Shown here piece after piece: positions 16,554 to 30,364 of a DNA stretch of 64,000 nt; position 1 is the first letter of the stretch; each line of letters begins with the position of its first letter. The stretch comes from Cellulomonas sp. URHD0024 (lineage in GTDB: Bacteria; Actinomycetota; Actinomycetes; Actinomycetales; Cellulomonadaceae). Position numbers and translations under genes: made by a program. The stretch is from the NCBI RefSeq assembly GCF_000426185.1, contig NZ_AUEW01000001.1:682001-746000 (forward strand). The letters are read 5' to 3'. Under the pieces are notes generated by a model, which made no database searches, was not told where the DNA came from, and saw only the letters and a program-made list of their open reading frames with translations.

Positions 16554-17576
16554 TCAGTACTGCCGGTCGGGCAGCGCGGCCGTGGCCTGCTCCTGGTTGA
16601 ACGCGTCGTCCTGCGTGACGATCCGCGGCTCCACGGTGCCACCGTCGTTCAGGGTCTTGATGATCTTGGCAAGGTCCGGGCCGAGCAGCGGGTTGCACTC
16701 GACGATGTAGTTGATCTTGCCCTGGGACAGGGCGGTCATGCCGTCCTTGACGCCGTCGATGGAGACGATCTTGATGTCCTTGCCGGGCACCTTGCCGGCG
16801 GCCTCGATGGCCTCGATGGCGCCGAGCCCCATGTCGTCGTTGTGCGCGTACACCACGTCGATGTCCGGGTAGGCCTGGAGGAAGCCCTCCATGACCGTCT
16901 TGCCCTCGGCGCGGGTGAAGTTGCCCGTCTCGGACGCGATCACCTTGACGTTCGGGTTGCCCTTGATCGCATCGGCGAAGCCGGACTTGCGGTCGTTCGC
17001 CGGCGCCGAGCCGGTCGTGCCCTCGAGCTCGACGACGTTGATCGGCTCGGTGCCGAAGGTGTCGGAGACGTACTCGCCGATCCGCTGACCCTCCTTGACG
17101 AAGTCCGACCCGATGAAGGTCTTGTAGAGCGACGTGTCCTTGGAGTCGACCGCACGGTCGGTCAGGATCACGGGGATGCCGGCCGTCTTGGCCTCCTCGA
17201 GCACGCCGTCCCAGCCGGACTCGACCACCGGCGAGAACGCGATGTAGTCGACACCCTGCGCGATGTAGGACCGGATCGCCTGGATCTGGTTCTCCTGCTT
17301 CTGCTGTGCGTCGGAGAACTTCAGGTCGAACCCGTTGTCGGCCGTCAGCGTGTCCTGGATGGACTTGGTGTTCGCGGCACGCCAGCCGCTCTCCGAGCCG
17401 ACCTGGCTGAAGCCGACGACGATCGCGTCGCCACCGCCGCCCCCGGCCGCGGCGGTGGTGTCACCGCTCGCGCCGTCACCACTGTCGTCGCTGCTGCCTG
17501 CGCATGCCGCGAGACCGAGTGCAAGCGAAGCGACTCCGGCGATGACCGCACTGGTCCTGAACTTCTTGCTGAGCAT
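16554..17576 (-). CDS. ytfQ: Furanose-binding lipoprotein, YtfQ-like
   Basis: A 340-aa periplasmic-type sugar-binding protein, anchored as a lipoprotein (signal peptide 1-24, lipobox LAAC). The mature part follows E. coli YtfQ closely: VGFSQVGSESGWRAANT, QQKQENQIQAIRSYIAQGVD, SPVVESGWDGVLEEAK, VVELEGTTGSAPANDRKSGF and VYAHNDDMGLGAIEAIEAAG. YtfQ binds galactofuranose. The island suggests arabinofuranose as well. The Shine-Dalgarno AAGGAGGAG is very strong. A LacI-type operator lies about 135 bp upstream. Confidence 0.92.
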   Translation of the reverse strand: MLSKKFRTSAVIAGVASLALGLAACAGSSDDSGDGASGDTTAAAGGGGGDAIVVGFSQVGSESGWRAANTKSIQDTLTADNGFDLKFSDAQQKQENQIQAIRSYIAQGVDYIAFSPVVESGWDGVLEEAKTAGIPVILTDRAVDSKDTSLYKTFIGSDFVKEGQRIGEYVSDTFGTEPINVVELEGTTGSAPANDRKSGFADAIKGNPNVKVIASETGNFTRAEGKTVMEGFLQAYPDIDVVYAHNDDMGLGAIEAIEAAGKVPGKDIKIVSIDGVKDGMTALSQGKINYIVECNPLLGPDLAKIIKTLNDGGTVEPRIVTQDDAFNQEQATAALPDRQY

Positions 17577-17710
17577 CTGATTCTCCTCCTTGAGAATGGC
17601 TGGCACGCGGCTCCGGCCCACGCCGGCCGGTCCGCGCCGCAGACCCCAGGCACGGGATCCGCGAGCGCCGCTGCGTCCGGCGAGGGCCGGTCGGCAACGT
17701 GTTCGACTCC

Positions 17711-17732
17711 TGAATGTTAGCGCTCACATTGA
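17711..17732. promoter_or_regulatory. LacI-type operator upstream of ytfQ-like operon
   Basis: The 16-bp core ATGTTAGCGCTCACAT at 17713-17728 is a near-perfect LacI-family palindrome and matches the araB site at 21645 in 14 of 16 core positions. Both would be bound by one arabinose-responsive repressor. Confidence 0.75.
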
Positions 17733-17785
17733 GCCGGGCGCCTCCCTCTCTGGTTGCGTTCTGATCACGTTTTTCACGGCCGGTG

Positions 17786-19288
17786 TCACAGTCCTTGGGC
17801 AACCCGGTAGAACACCTGGTTCCACCGGACCTGGTCCTTGAACCCCCGACGGCTCGTGCTCTCGTCGATGACCAGCAGCTCGGTGCCGGCGATCTCGGCG
17901 AAGTCCTCGAAGACCTCGACGCCGACGGCGGTCGTCAGGACCGTGTGGTGCGCTCCCCCCGCCGTCAGCCAGGCCTCGGCCGACGTCCGGAAGTCGGGAC
18001 GGGGCTCCCAGACGGCGCGGGCGACGGGCAGGTGGGGCAGGGGCGCCGACGGGGCGACGACGTCCACGACGTTGGCCGTGAGGCGGAACCGGTCGCGCAG
18101 GTCCGCCAGCGAGACGACGACGCCCACGCCGGGATCGGCGTCGAAGACGAGCCGCACGGGATCGTCCTTGCCGCCGATGCCCAGCGGATGGATCTCGAGG
18201 CTCGGCCGGCTCGTCGTGAGCGTCGGGCAGATCTCCAGCATGTGCGCGCCCAGGATCAGCTCGGACCCCGGCGTCAGGTCGTAGGTGTAGTCCTCCATCA
18301 GCGACGCACCGCCGGGGAGGCCGGCGCCCATCACCTTGGCGGCGCGCACGAGGATCGCGGTCTTCCAGTCGCCTTCGGCACCGAACCCGTAGCCGTCCGC
18401 CATGAGTCGCTGCACGGCGAGCCCGGGCAGCTGACGCAGGGCGCCGAGGTCCTCGAAGTTCGTCGTGAAAGCCATGGAGCCGAGCGAGCCGAGCAGGGTA
18501 CGCAGCGCGACCTCCTGGCGGGCGGCGTATCGCAGCGCCTCGTGCCGGTCTCCCCCGTGCCGCAGCTCCGGGACGACGTCGTAGACGTCCTCGTACTCCG
18601 CGACGAGCTTGTCGACGTCGGGTTCGGGTGCGTCGTCGACGGCCGCGACGAGGTCGTTCACGCCCCACGTGTTCACCGACACCCCGAACCGCAGCTCCGC
18701 CTCGGTCTTGTCGCCCTCGGTCACCGCGACGTTGCGCATGTTGTCGCCGAACCGGGCCAGACGCAGGTCGTGCGTCGCCGCCCAGCCTGCGCACGCCCGT
18801 ACCCAGGTGGCGATCGAGGACGTGACGGTCGGGTTGCTCACGTGGCCGGCGACGGTCTTGCGTGCGATGCCGAGCCGCGTCGCGAGGTAGCCGAACTCCC
18901 GGTCGCCGTGGGCCGCCTGGTTGAGGTTCATGAAGTCGAAGTCGATGGTCGCCCACGGCAGCTCGACGTTCGCCTGCGTGTGCAGGTGCAGCAGCGGCGT
19001 GCGTAGCACGTCGAGCCCGGCGATCCACATCTTGGCGGGCGAGAACGTGTGCATCCACGCGACGACACCGATCACGGCATCGTCCGCGTTGGCCTCGAGC
19101 GCGACCCGACGGATGGCGTCGGAGGTGGTCAGCACGGGCTTCCAGACGAGTGTCGCCGGCAGCTCGCCACCGAGCGCGCGAGCGATCTCCTGAGACTGCT
19201 CCGCGACCTGCTGCAGGGTCTGCTCGCCGTAGAGTCCCTGGCTCCCGGTGAGGAACCAGATCTCGCGGTCGGCGTACGGCTTCGTCAT
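17786..19288 (-). CDS. araA: L-arabinose isomerase
   Basis: A 500-aa enzyme interconverting L-arabinose and L-ribulose, the first step of arabinose breakdown. Family hallmarks are the start [48 protein letters not shown] and the metal-site Glu/His segments FTTNFEDLG and [13 protein letters not shown]. Length is normal for the family. The start at 19288 has GGAGG 8 bases upstream and overlaps the araD stop by ATGA. It is last gene of the araB-araD-araA operon. Confidence 0.96.
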   Translation of the reverse strand: MTKPYADREIWFLTGSQGLYGEQTLQQVAEQSQEIARALGGELPATLVWKPVLTTSDAIRRVALEANADDAVIGVVAWMHTFSPAKMWIAGLDVLRTPLLHLHTQANVELPWATIDFDFMNLNQAAHGDREFGYLATRLGIARKTVAGHVSNPTVTSSIATWVRACAGWAATHDLRLARFGDNMRNVAVTEGDKTEAELRFGVSVNTWGVNDLVAAVDDAPEPDVDKLVAEYEDVYDVVPELRHGGDRHEALRYAARQEVALRTLLGSLGSMAFTTNFEDLGALRQLPGLAVQRLMADGYGFGAEGDWKTAILVRAAKVMGAGLPGGASLMEDYTYDLTPGSELILGAHMLEICPTLTTSRPSLEIHPLGIGGKDDPVRLVFDADPGVGVVVSLADLRDRFRLTANVVDVVAPSAPLPHLPVARAVWEPRPDFRTSAEAWLTAGGAHHTVLTTAVGVEVFEDFAEIAGTELLVIDESTSRRGFKDQVRWNQVFYRVAQGL

Positions 19289-20025
19289 GAACGATCCTCC
19301 GTTGGTGCTTGTCCGTACACGTGCTGGTAGCGGGCGTACAGCGAGTCGATGTCTGCGGGGGCGATCGGGGCGGTCGGGCCGAGCTGGCGCGCGACGTGAA
19401 CGGTTCGCGCCACCTCTTCGACCATCACGGCGGCCTTGACGGCGGCGCGGGCGTCCCGACCGATCGTGAACGGTCCGTGGTTGCGCATGAGGACCGCCGG
19501 GCTGCGCGATCCGCGCAGGGTCTCGACGATCCCGCGCCCGATCGAGTCGTCGCCGATCAGGGCGAACGGACCCACCGGGACGTCGCCGCCGAACTCGTCG
19601 GCCATCATCGTGAGAACGCACGGGATCGGTTCCGCGCGTGCCGCCCAGGCCGTGGCGTAGGTCGAGTGGGTGTGCACGACACCACCGACCGTCGGCATGT
19701 GCCGGTACACGTAGGCATGCGCCGCAGTGTCCGACGAGGGCGCGCGGTCGCCGTCCACGAGAGCGCCGTCGAGGTCGCAGACGACCATCGACTCGGGGGT
19801 CAGCTCGTCGTACGTGACCCCCGAGGGCTTGATGACGAACAGGTCGTCGACGCCGGGCCCGGACGCCGGGTCGACCAGCACGCGCTGCGACACGTTGCCG
19901 GCCGTCCACACGACCAGACCCCAGCGCGGGAGCTCGGCGTGCAGCTGCGCGACCGCCTCTCGCGTGCGGGCGACCTGCTCGAGCACCTGGCGTGGGTATG
20001 TCGTCATGCCGGCTTCCGATGACAT
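19285..20025 (-). CDS. araD: L-ribulose-5-phosphate 4-epimerase
   Basis: A 246-aa class II aldolase-fold enzyme converting L-ribulose 5-phosphate to D-xylulose 5-phosphate, which enters the pentose phosphate pathway. Zinc ligands sit in [14 protein letters not shown] (two His) and a further His in [13 protein letters not shown] and [10 protein letters not shown] are the phosphate-binding segments. ATG at 20025 is preferred over the internal Met codon at 20007 because a perfect Shine-Dalgarno, GGAGGTGATC, lies 6 bases upstream inside the end of araB. It is coupled to araA by ATGA. Confidence 0.95.
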   Translation of the reverse strand: MSSEAGMTTYPRQVLEQVARTREAVAQLHAELPRWGLVVWTAGNVSQRVLVDPASGPGVDDLFVIKPSGVTYDELTPESMVVCDLDGALVDGDRAPSSDTAAHAYVYRHMPTVGGVVHTHSTYATAWAARAEPIPCVLTMMADEFGGDVPVGPFALIGDDSIGRGIVETLRGSRSPAVLMRNHGPFTIGRDARAAVKAAVMVEEVARTVHVARQLGPTAPIAPADIDSLYARYQHVYGQAPTEDRS

Positions 20026-20028
20026 CGC

Positions 20029-21594
20029 CTAGATCACCTCCACCGCGGCGCGCTCGACGGCGAGACCCGCGCTGTAGCGCTCGAGGAAGATGTCGAAGCC
20101 GTGCACGTCGCCGTCGTCGGGCACCTCCGTCACCGCGACCGCGTCGCCGAAGACGCGGTCGCTCAGGTAGGTGCTCAGGTCCTGCTCGGCGGCCGCGCCG
20201 AGGTAGGCGGCCAGCACCGCAATCCCCCACGCACCGCCCTCGCCCGCGGTCCGGCCGACGGTCACCGGCGCACCGACGGCCGCCGCCAGCAGCCGCTGTG
20301 CCACCCCCGCCGTCCGGAACAGCCCGCCGTGGGCGTACATCGCGTCGAGCTCGACGCCCTCGGACGCCAGGACCCGCATCCCCAGGCTCAGGGTGCCGAA
20401 CGCGCCGTAGACCTGGGCGCGCACGAAGTTGGCGAGCGTCAGTCGGCTGTCCGGCGTCCGCACGACCAGCGGACGCCCCTCGGACAACCCGGTGATCGGC
20501 TCACCGGACAGGTAGTTGTAGGCCAGCAGACCGCCACCGTCCGCCTCGCCCGCAAGGGCCTGCTGGAGCAGCACGCCGAACACGACGTCGGAGGGTGCCG
20601 GCTGCCCCAGCGCCGTGGCGAACTGACCGAAGACCTCGGCCCACGCCCCCAGCTCGCTCGCGCCGTTGTTGCAGTGCACCATCGCCACCAGGTCGCCTGC
20701 CGGGGTCGTCACCAGGTCGAGCTCGTGGTGGACGCTCGTCAGCGGCTTCTCGAGCACGACCATGGCGAAGATGCTGGTCCCGACGCTGACATTGCCCGTG
20801 CGCGGTGCGACGGCGTTGGTCGCGACCATCCCGGTGCCGGCGTCGCCCTCCGGTGGGCACAGCGGGATGCCGGCCTGCAGCGTGCCGGTGGGGTCGAGGA
20901 GCGCGGCGCCCTCCTGGCTCAAGGACCCCGCGTCCTGTCCGGCGAGCAGGATCTCGGGCAGCAGCGGCTCGATGTCCGGCCCGGGGTACGCCGCCAGCAT
21001 CCGCGCGTCGTAGCTCTTCGTCTCCGGGTCGACGGGGAACATGCCGGACGCGTCGCCGATGCCGAGCACCTTGCGGCCGGTCAGCTGCCAGTGCACGTAG
21101 CCCGCCAGCGTCGTCAGGAACCGCACCTGCGGCACGTGCGGCTCACCGTCGAGCGTCGCCTGGCGCAGGTGCGCGACGGACCAGCGCAGCGGGATGTTGT
21201 AGCCGAACAGCTCGCTCAGCTCTGCAGCGGCCGGCCCCGTGCTCGTGTTGCGCCACGTCCGGAAAGGGACCAGGAGCGAGCCCGCCTCGTCGAAGGGCAG
21301 GTAGCCGTGCATCATCGCGGAGACGCCGATCGCGCCGACGGTCGTCGCGCGCAGCCCGTAGCGCTCCTCCACGTCGGCGAACAGTGCGGCGACGCATTCC
21401 TGCAGGCCGGTCCAGACGGCATCCAGAGAGTAGGTCCAGACCCTGTCGACGAACTGGTTCTCCCAGTCGTGGCTGCCGCTCGCGAGCGGTGCGTGGTCCG
21501 GACCGACGAGAACCGCCTTGATCCGTGTGGAGCCGAGCTCGATGCCGAGCGTGGTCCGACCGCTCGCGATGGCCACGTGGTGGTCGATCGTCAT
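20029..21594 (-). CDS. araB: FGGY-family kinase, L-ribulokinase
   Basis: A 521-aa FGGY carbohydrate kinase, expected to phosphorylate L-ribulose. The N-terminal phosphate loop is [14 protein letters not shown]. The C-terminal ATP region includes [24 protein letters not shown] and [16 protein letters not shown]. It is shorter than E. coli AraB (566 aa) and closer in style to xylulokinases, so the ribulokinase call rests partly on the araD and araA genes directly downstream. The start at 21594 is used because upstream codons run through the operator. Last codons double as the araD ribosome-binding site. Confidence 0.85.
   Translation of the reverse strand: MTIDHHVAIASGRTTLGIELGSTRIKAVLVGPDHAPLASGSHDWENQFVDRVWTYSLDAVWTGLQECVAALFADVEERYGLRATTVGAIGVSAMMHGYLPFDEAGSLLVPFRTWRNTSTGPAAAELSELFGYNIPLRWSVAHLRQATLDGEPHVPQVRFLTTLAGYVHWQLTGRKVLGIGDASGMFPVDPETKSYDARMLAAYPGPDIEPLLPEILLAGQDAGSLSQEGAALLDPTGTLQAGIPLCPPEGDAGTGMVATNAVAPRTGNVSVGTSIFAMVVLEKPLTSVHHELDLVTTPAGDLVAMVHCNNGASELGAWAEVFGQFATALGQPAPSDVVFGVLLQQALAGEADGGGLLAYNYLSGEPITGLSEGRPLVVRTPDSRLTLANFVRAQVYGAFGTLSLGMRVLASEGVELDAMYAHGGLFRTAGVAQRLLAAAVGAPVTVGRTAGEGGAWGIAVLAAYLGAAAEQDLSTYLSDRVFGDAVAVTEVPDDGDVHGFDIFLERYSAGLAVERAAVEVI
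20032..20041 (-). promoter_or_regulatory. Perfect Shine-Dalgarno of araD inside araB
   Basis: GGAGGTGATC, fully complementary to the 16S rRNA tail, encodes the last residues of AraB and ends 6 bases before the araD ATG. This fixes the araD start and suggests strong independent initiation. Confidence 0.8.
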
Positions 21595-21644
21595 CACGCC
21601 GCCTGCCTCTCTGCACGGGACCGCGGCGGACGCCAGCGGCCGGT

Positions 21645-21666
21645 TGAATGTTAACGCTAACATTCA
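21645..21666. promoter_or_regulatory. LacI-type operator upstream of araB
   Basis: A palindrome with 9-bp perfect arms and a 4-bp centre; its core is ATGTTAACGCTAACAT. It lies about 50 bp before the araB ATG, well placed to block transcription. It is the partner of the site at 17711. Confidence 0.82.
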
Positions 21667-21724
21667 CCGTGTTGTCCAGAACGCTTGATCTCGATTCGGA
21701 CTCGATCCTGCGCGGGCGTTGCTC

Positions 21725-21821
21725 CGACCTAGCGGCTCCTGGGACAGGAGCGACCAGTGGGGCACATGAGGTACCTCACCAGTCCCGTGAGTCCCCACGG
21801 GTCCCAAGCGGCGCTAGGTCG
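21725..21821. repeat. Structured multi-hairpin element between lacI and araB
   Basis: A 10-bp inverted repeat (CGACCTAGCG at 21725-21734, CGCTAGGTCG at 21812-21821) encloses a 7-bp hairpin with a GGA loop (21735-21751), the perfect 12-bp palindrome TGAGGTACCTCA (21767-21778), and alternative 6-bp stems GTGGGG/CCCCAC (21757-21762 with 21793-21798) or CCCGTG/CACGGG (21784-21789 with 21796-21801). The remaining sequence of this 297-bp gap holds no gene; see the operator at 21645. It could be the lacI 3' terminator, a small structured RNA or a mobile palindromic element. Confidence 0.5.
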
Positions 21822-21891
21822 ACGCAGCGGCGCTCCGCCCAGACGCCGGGCTCGTGCGCGGGCGTCGTCGGGAAGGCTCGTCGTGCGGCGG

Positions 21892-22905
21892 TCAGGCCGG
21901 CCGGATGGAGCTGGCGCGGACGACGAGCTCCGCAGGGATGCGCTGGTGGAGCGTCGACTCCCCCGCGAACGCGGCCTGCAGAGACGAGACGGCCAACCGG
22001 CCCAGAGCCCCGAAGTCCTGTCGGACGGTCGTCAGCGGCGGCGTGTAGTGCGCGGCGCCGACCTCGTCGTCGAACCCCACGAGCGCGACGTCCGAGGGCA
22101 CGCGCACGCCGGCCTCCCAGAACGCGTGCAGCAGGCCGAGGGCGAGCTGGTCGTTCGCTGCGAAGATCGCCGACGGCAGACCCTCGCGCGCGAGTCGGCG
22201 TCCGAGCTCGTACCCGTCTGCGGCGTCCCACGCGGCCTCGATGTGCTCCGGTGCACCGGGCCCACTGATCTCGCGCCAGCCCGCGAGCCGGTCCTGGGCG
22301 TCGAACCAGTCCTGCGGCCCGGCCACGTGCAGCACCGACGTGTGCCCCTGGTCGAGCAGGTGCTGGGTGGCCAGGCGCGCACCGTGGCGTTGGTCCACAC
22401 CGACCGCGTGCAGGTAGGTCTCGGCCGGCAGGTCCGAGGCCGACGAGATGAGCACGACGGGGACGGGCAGGTCGATCGAGGCGATCGCCTGGGCGACCTC
22501 CGTGGTCGGCGCGATGATCGCGATGCCGTCCACCCCGTGCCCGAGGAAGTGCTCGATCGCGGCGTGCATGGACTCACCGTCGAACGTACGGATCGTCGCG
22601 ACCGAGACGTACCAGCCGACCTCGCGCGCGGCCTCCTCCAACCCGACCAGCGTGCTCGTCGGCCCGTAGAGCGCCGTCGCCGGCGTCACCACCCCGAGCA
22701 CGCCCGACCGCCGGGTGACCAGGGCGCGGGCGGCGCTGTTGCGACGGTAGCCGAGCCGGGCGATCGCGTCGTTGACCCGCTCGCGAGTGGCCGGGCGGAC
22801 GCTGGGATGGTCGTTGAGCACGCGCGAGACCGTCTGGTGCGAGACCCCAGCGAGGGCGGCGACGTCACTCATCGCCGGCGGGCGGGCAGGGGACGTGCCG
22901 GTCAT
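21892..22905 (-). CDS. LacI-family transcriptional regulator (arabinose regulon)
   Basis: A 337-aa LacI-type repressor. The HTH plus hinge is at about residues 12-60 (MSDVAALAGVSHQTVSRVLN), and the sugar-binding domain has GVDQRHGARLATQHLL and VALVGFDDEVG. ATG at 22905 has AAGGTGGG upstream; the later Met at the HTH lacks one. It lies upstream of araBDA on the same strand and is the best candidate to bind the two ATGTTA-type operators at 21645 and 17711, making it an AraR-like regulator by inference. The effector is probably arabinose or a derivative. Confidence 0.88.
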   Translation of the reverse strand: MTGTSPARPPAMSDVAALAGVSHQTVSRVLNDHPSVRPATRERVNDAIARLGYRRNSAARALVTRRSGVLGVVTPATALYGPTSTLVGLEEAAREVGWYVSVATIRTFDGESMHAAIEHFLGHGVDGIAIIAPTTEVAQAIASIDLPVPVVLISSASDLPAETYLHAVGVDQRHGARLATQHLLDQGHTSVLHVAGPQDWFDAQDRLAGWREISGPGAPEHIEAAWDAADGYELGRRLAREGLPSAIFAANDQLALGLLHAFWEAGVRVPSDVALVGFDDEVGAAHYTPPLTTVRQDFGALGRLAVSSLQAAFAGESTLHQRIPAELVVRASSIRPA

Positions 22906-23002
22906 GTGCCCACCTTCGGACGCCGAGGGTACGACGGAACCGACGGCGCCCGGTCGATCTCGTCTGCGAGTGTCTGCTGGGCCCACGGTAGTGGTCCCGA
23001 GG

Positions 23003-23857
23003 TCAGTAGACCGTCAGACCCCGCGAGCGGAAGGTCGCGCGGACCTCCTCGAGCGCCTCGGCCGTCGGCGGAACCGTGTCCTCGAGCTGGTACTCGAGTC
23101 CCAGCTCCGCCCACTTGTCGCGACCCATCTGGTGGAACGGCAGCACCTCGACGCGCTCGGCACCACCGAAGGCGACGATCTCGTCGGCGGCGGCCGCGAC
23201 GTTCGACGGTGCGTCCGTCAGACCCGGCACCATGACGAAGCGCACCCAGATCGCGATGCCGCGGTCGTTCAGCCGGCGCCCGAACTCGAGGGTCGGCTCC
23301 AGCTCGCGGCCCGTCGCGCGACGGTAGGTGTCAGGCAGCCCCGACTTCACGTCCAGCAGGACCAGGTCGAGGTCGTCGAGCATCTCGTCCGTGCAGTGCC
23401 TGCCGAGGAACCCCGAGGAGTCGAGAGCCGTGTGCAGGTCCAGCGCCTTGGCGCCCCGGAGCAGCCGCGCCGTGAAGGCCGGCTGCATGAGGGGCTCCCC
23501 GCCGGAGACGGTCAGCCCACCACCCGTCGCGGTCAGCACGGTCCGGTACCGGCTCAGCCGTCCGAGGATCTCGTCCGCGGTCACGTCCGTCCCGCGACGC
23601 ATCTCCATGGTGTCGGGGTTGTGGCAGTAGAGGCAGCGCAGCGGGCAGCCGGCCAGGAACACCGTCATCCGGGTCCCCGGGCCGTCGACCGCCGTCACCA
23701 GCTCCCACGAGTGCACCGACCCGAGCTCGCCTGTCCGGATCGATGTCAACCGCGTGCTGCGGTCGACATCGATCTCGGCCAGGCCTGCCGTACCGGCGTG
23801 CGCGCGTGGGAGTCCCAGGCTCACCGTCGGTTCCCTGGAGGGCAGGGTGGAGGTCAT
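23003..23857 (-). CDS. pflA: Pyruvate formate-lyase activating enzyme
   Basis: A 284-aa radical-SAM enzyme that installs the glycyl radical on pyruvate formate-lyase. The cluster motif is [14 protein letters not shown] (CxxxCxxC), preceded by the [12 protein letters not shown] segment typical of Pfl[16 protein letters not shown] is the SAM-binding GGE region. It carries a roughly 40-residue N-terminal extension over E. coli PflA (246 aa). The extended start is kept because its ATG overlaps the pflB stop (ATGA) and no nearer start has better support. Needs anaerobic or low-oxygen conditions. Confidence 0.93.
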   Translation of the reverse strand: MTSTLPSREPTVSLGLPRAHAGTAGLAEIDVDRSTRLTSIRTGELGSVHSWELVTAVDGPGTRMTVFLAGCPLRCLYCHNPDTMEMRRGTDVTADEILGRLSRYRTVLTATGGGLTVSGGEPLMQPAFTARLLRGAKALDLHTALDSSGFLGRHCTDEMLDDLDLVLLDVKSGLPDTYRRATGRELEPTLEFGRRLNDRGIAIWVRFVMVPGLTDAPSNVAAAADEIVAFGGAERVEVLPFHQMGRDKWAELGLEYQLEDTVPPTAEALEEVRATFRSRGLTVY

Positions 23858-26127
23858 ACCGAGCCGTGGAACGTCCTGGAGAGCACGTCGAGCTGCTGCT
23901 CACGGGTCAGCCGCACGAAGTTCACGGCGTAGCCCGACACGCGGATGGTCAGCTGGGGGTAGTTCTCCGGGTGCTCCATCGCGTCCTCGAGGGTCTCGCG
24001 GTTGAGGACGTTGACATTCATGTGGAACCCGTCGGACAGCACGTAGGCGTCGAGCAGACCCACGAGGTTGCCGACCCGCTCGTCGGGCGTACGACCCAGT
24101 CCTGCGGGCAGCACGGTCGAGGTCAACGAGATGCCGTCCTGAGCCTGCGCGTACGGGATCTTGGCCACCGACAGCGCGGACGCCAGCATCCCGTGGGAGT
24201 CCCGCCCGTTCATCGGGTTGGCCCCGGGCGCGAAGGGTGCTCCGGCGGGCCGGCCGTCGGGCGTCGACCCCGTCGACTTCCCGTACACCACGTTCGACGT
24301 GATCGTCAGGACCGACTGGGTCGGGACGGCCTGGCGGTAGGGGGACAGCAGGCGCAGCTTGTCCATGAACGTCTCGACGAGCCCGACCGCGATCGCGTCG
24401 GCACGGTCGTCGTCGTTGCCGTACGTGGGGAACTCCCCGTCCACGACGTAGTCCGTGACCAGCCCACCAGGCACGCGCACCGGGTGCACCGCGGCGTACT
24501 TGATGGCGGCGAGCGAGTCCGCGACGACCGACAGGCCGGCGATACCGCAGGCCATGGTCCGCAGGATGTCCGCGTCGTGCAGCGCCATCTCGAGCCGCTC
24601 GTACGCGTACTTGTCGTGCATGTAGTGCACGCAGTTCAGTGCGTCCATGTACGTCTGGGCGAGCCAGTCCATCGTCCTGTCGAACTTGGCCATCACGTCG
24701 TCGTAGTCGAGCACGTCCCCGACCACGGGGTCGCTGACCGGTGCGACCTGGCGGCCGGTGATCTCGTCGCGACCGCCGTTGATGGCGTACAGGAGCGCCT
24801 TGGCCAGGTTCACGCGAGCGCCGAAGAACTGCATCTGCTTGCCGACGCGCATCGGCGAGACGCAGCACGCGATCGCGGCGTCGTCGCCCCAGGCGCTCCG
24901 GATGAGCTCGTCGGACTCGTACTGGACGGCAGACGTGTCGATCGAGACCTGCGCGCAGAACCGCTTGAAGCCGAGCGGCAGCTTGTCGCTCCAGAACACG
25001 GTCAGGTTCGGCTCGGGCGCCGGGCCCAGGTTGTAGAGCGTCTGGAGGTAGCGGAACGACGTGCGGGTGACCAGCGGTCGGCCGTCCTGACCGATCCCGC
25101 CGATCGTCTCGGTCACCCACGTGGGGTCGCCCGAGAACAGCTCGTCGTACTCCGGGGTGCGCAGGAAGCGCACGATCCGCAGCTTGATGACGAAGTCGTC
25201 GACGAGCTCCTGGACCTGCTCCTCGGTCAGGACCCCCGCTTCGATGTCGCGCTGCAGGTAGATGTCGAGGAACGTCGAGGTGCGACCCAGCGACATCGCG
25301 GCGCCGTTCTGCTCCTTGACGGCGCCGAGGTAGGCGAAGTACAGCCACTGCACGGCCTCGCGGCCCGTGGTCGCAGGCGCCGAGATGTCGTAGCCGTACG
25401 ACGCCGCCATGGTCTTGAGCTCGTTGAGCGCGCGGATCTGCTCGGAGTTCTCCTCGCGGGCCCGGATGACGTCCTCCGTCGACCGGCGGGCGTCGAGCGC
25501 GGCCCGGTCCTCACGCTTCGCTGCGATGAGCGCGTTCACGCCGTAGAGGGGCACGCGACGGTAGTCGCCGATGATGCGTCCGCGACCGTACGCGTCGGGC
25601 AGACCCGTGATCAGGTGCGACGAGCGCGCCGCGCGGACGTCGGGCGGGTAGACGTCGAAGACGCCGTCGTTGTGCGTCTTGCGGTACGTCCCGAAGACAG
25701 CGCCGACCACCGGGTCGGCGTCGTAGCCGTACGTCTCGAGCGACTTCTCCACCATCCGGTAGCCGCCGTTCGGCATGATCGCGCGCTTCAGGGGCGCGTC
25801 GGTCTGCAGCCCGACGACGAGCTCGTTCTCCTCGTCGATGTAGCCCGGGGCGTGGGAGGTGATCGTGGACGGCGTGTGCGGGTCGATGTCGTAGACGCCG
25901 CGCTCGCGCTCGGCGGGGAACATCTCGCTCAACCGCGCCCAGAGCCCCGTGGTGCGGGCGGTCGGTCCGGCGAGGAACTGCGCGTCGCCCTCATAGGGCG
26001 TGTAGTTCCGCTGGATGAAGTCCCGGACGTCGATGCGGTCCGTCCACGGACCCGGTTCGAATCCTGCCCACCCAGGCTCGCGGTCGCGTGCGCTGTGGTC
26101 GGTGGTGGGCACTGTGCTGGTCGACAT
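23854..26127 (-). CDS. pflB: Formate C-acetyltransferase (pyruvate formate-lyase)
   Basis: A 757-aa glycyl-radical enzyme that splits pyruvate with CoA into acetyl-CoA and formate during fermentation. The active-site pair is C421/C422 (AIACCVSPM). The radical glycine is G732 in [12 protein letters not shown] near the C-terminus. Length matches E. coli PflB (760 aa). ATG at 26127 has AGAGGAG upstream. Coupled to pflA. The presence of the pair shows a facultatively anaerobic organism. The promoter gap has a DosR-like palindrome. Confidence 0.96.
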   Translation of the reverse strand: MSTSTVPTTDHSARDREPGWAGFEPGPWTDRIDVRDFIQRNYTPYEGDAQFLAGPTARTTGLWARLSEMFPAERERGVYDIDPHTPSTITSHAPGYIDEENELVVGLQTDAPLKRAIMPNGGYRMVEKSLETYGYDADPVVGAVFGTYRKTHNDGVFDVYPPDVRAARSSHLITGLPDAYGRGRIIGDYRRVPLYGVNALIAAKREDRAALDARRSTEDVIRAREENSEQIRALNELKTMAASYGYDISAPATTGREAVQWLYFAYLGAVKEQNGAAMSLGRTSTFLDIYLQRDIEAGVLTEEQVQELVDDFVIKLRIVRFLRTPEYDELFSGDPTWVTETIGGIGQDGRPLVTRTSFRYLQTLYNLGPAPEPNLTVFWSDKLPLGFKRFCAQVSIDTSAVQYESDELIRSAWGDDAAIACCVSPMRVGKQMQFFGARVNLAKALLYAINGGRDEITGRQVAPVSDPVVGDVLDYDDVMAKFDRTMDWLAQTYMDALNCVHYMHDKYAYERLEMALHDADILRTMACGIAGLSVVADSLAAIKYAAVHPVRVPGGLVTDYVVDGEFPTYGNDDDRADAIAVGLVETFMDKLRLLSPYRQAVPTQSVLTITSNVVYGKSTGSTPDGRPAGAPFAPGANPMNGRDSHGMLASALSVAKIPYAQAQDGISLTSTVLPAGLGRTPDERVGNLVGLLDAYVLSDGFHMNVNVLNRETLEDAMEHPENYPQLTIRVSGYAVNFVRLTREQQLDVLSRTFHGSV

Positions 26128-26154
26128 CTGTGCTCCTCTTGAGGTCGGTAGTTC

Positions 26155-26202
26155 GACCCTAGGTTTGAGGGAGCCCCGCCCAACCGGGCCGAAAGACCCT
26201 AG
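26155..26202. promoter_or_regulatory. pfl promoter region with DosR-like box and GACCCTAG repeats
   Basis: GGGCCGAAAGACCCT at 26186-26200 fits the GGGxCxxxxGxCCC pattern of DosR/DevR hypoxia boxes and lies about 60 bp upstream of the pflB start. The 8-mer GACCCTAG at its end recurs 40 bp away (26155-26162 and 26195-26202), in a weaker copy of the box. Confidence 0.5.
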
Positions 26203-26218
26203 AGGGACATTGCGTGCG

Positions 26219-30360
<4,142 letters not shown>

Positions 30361-30364
<4 letters not shown>

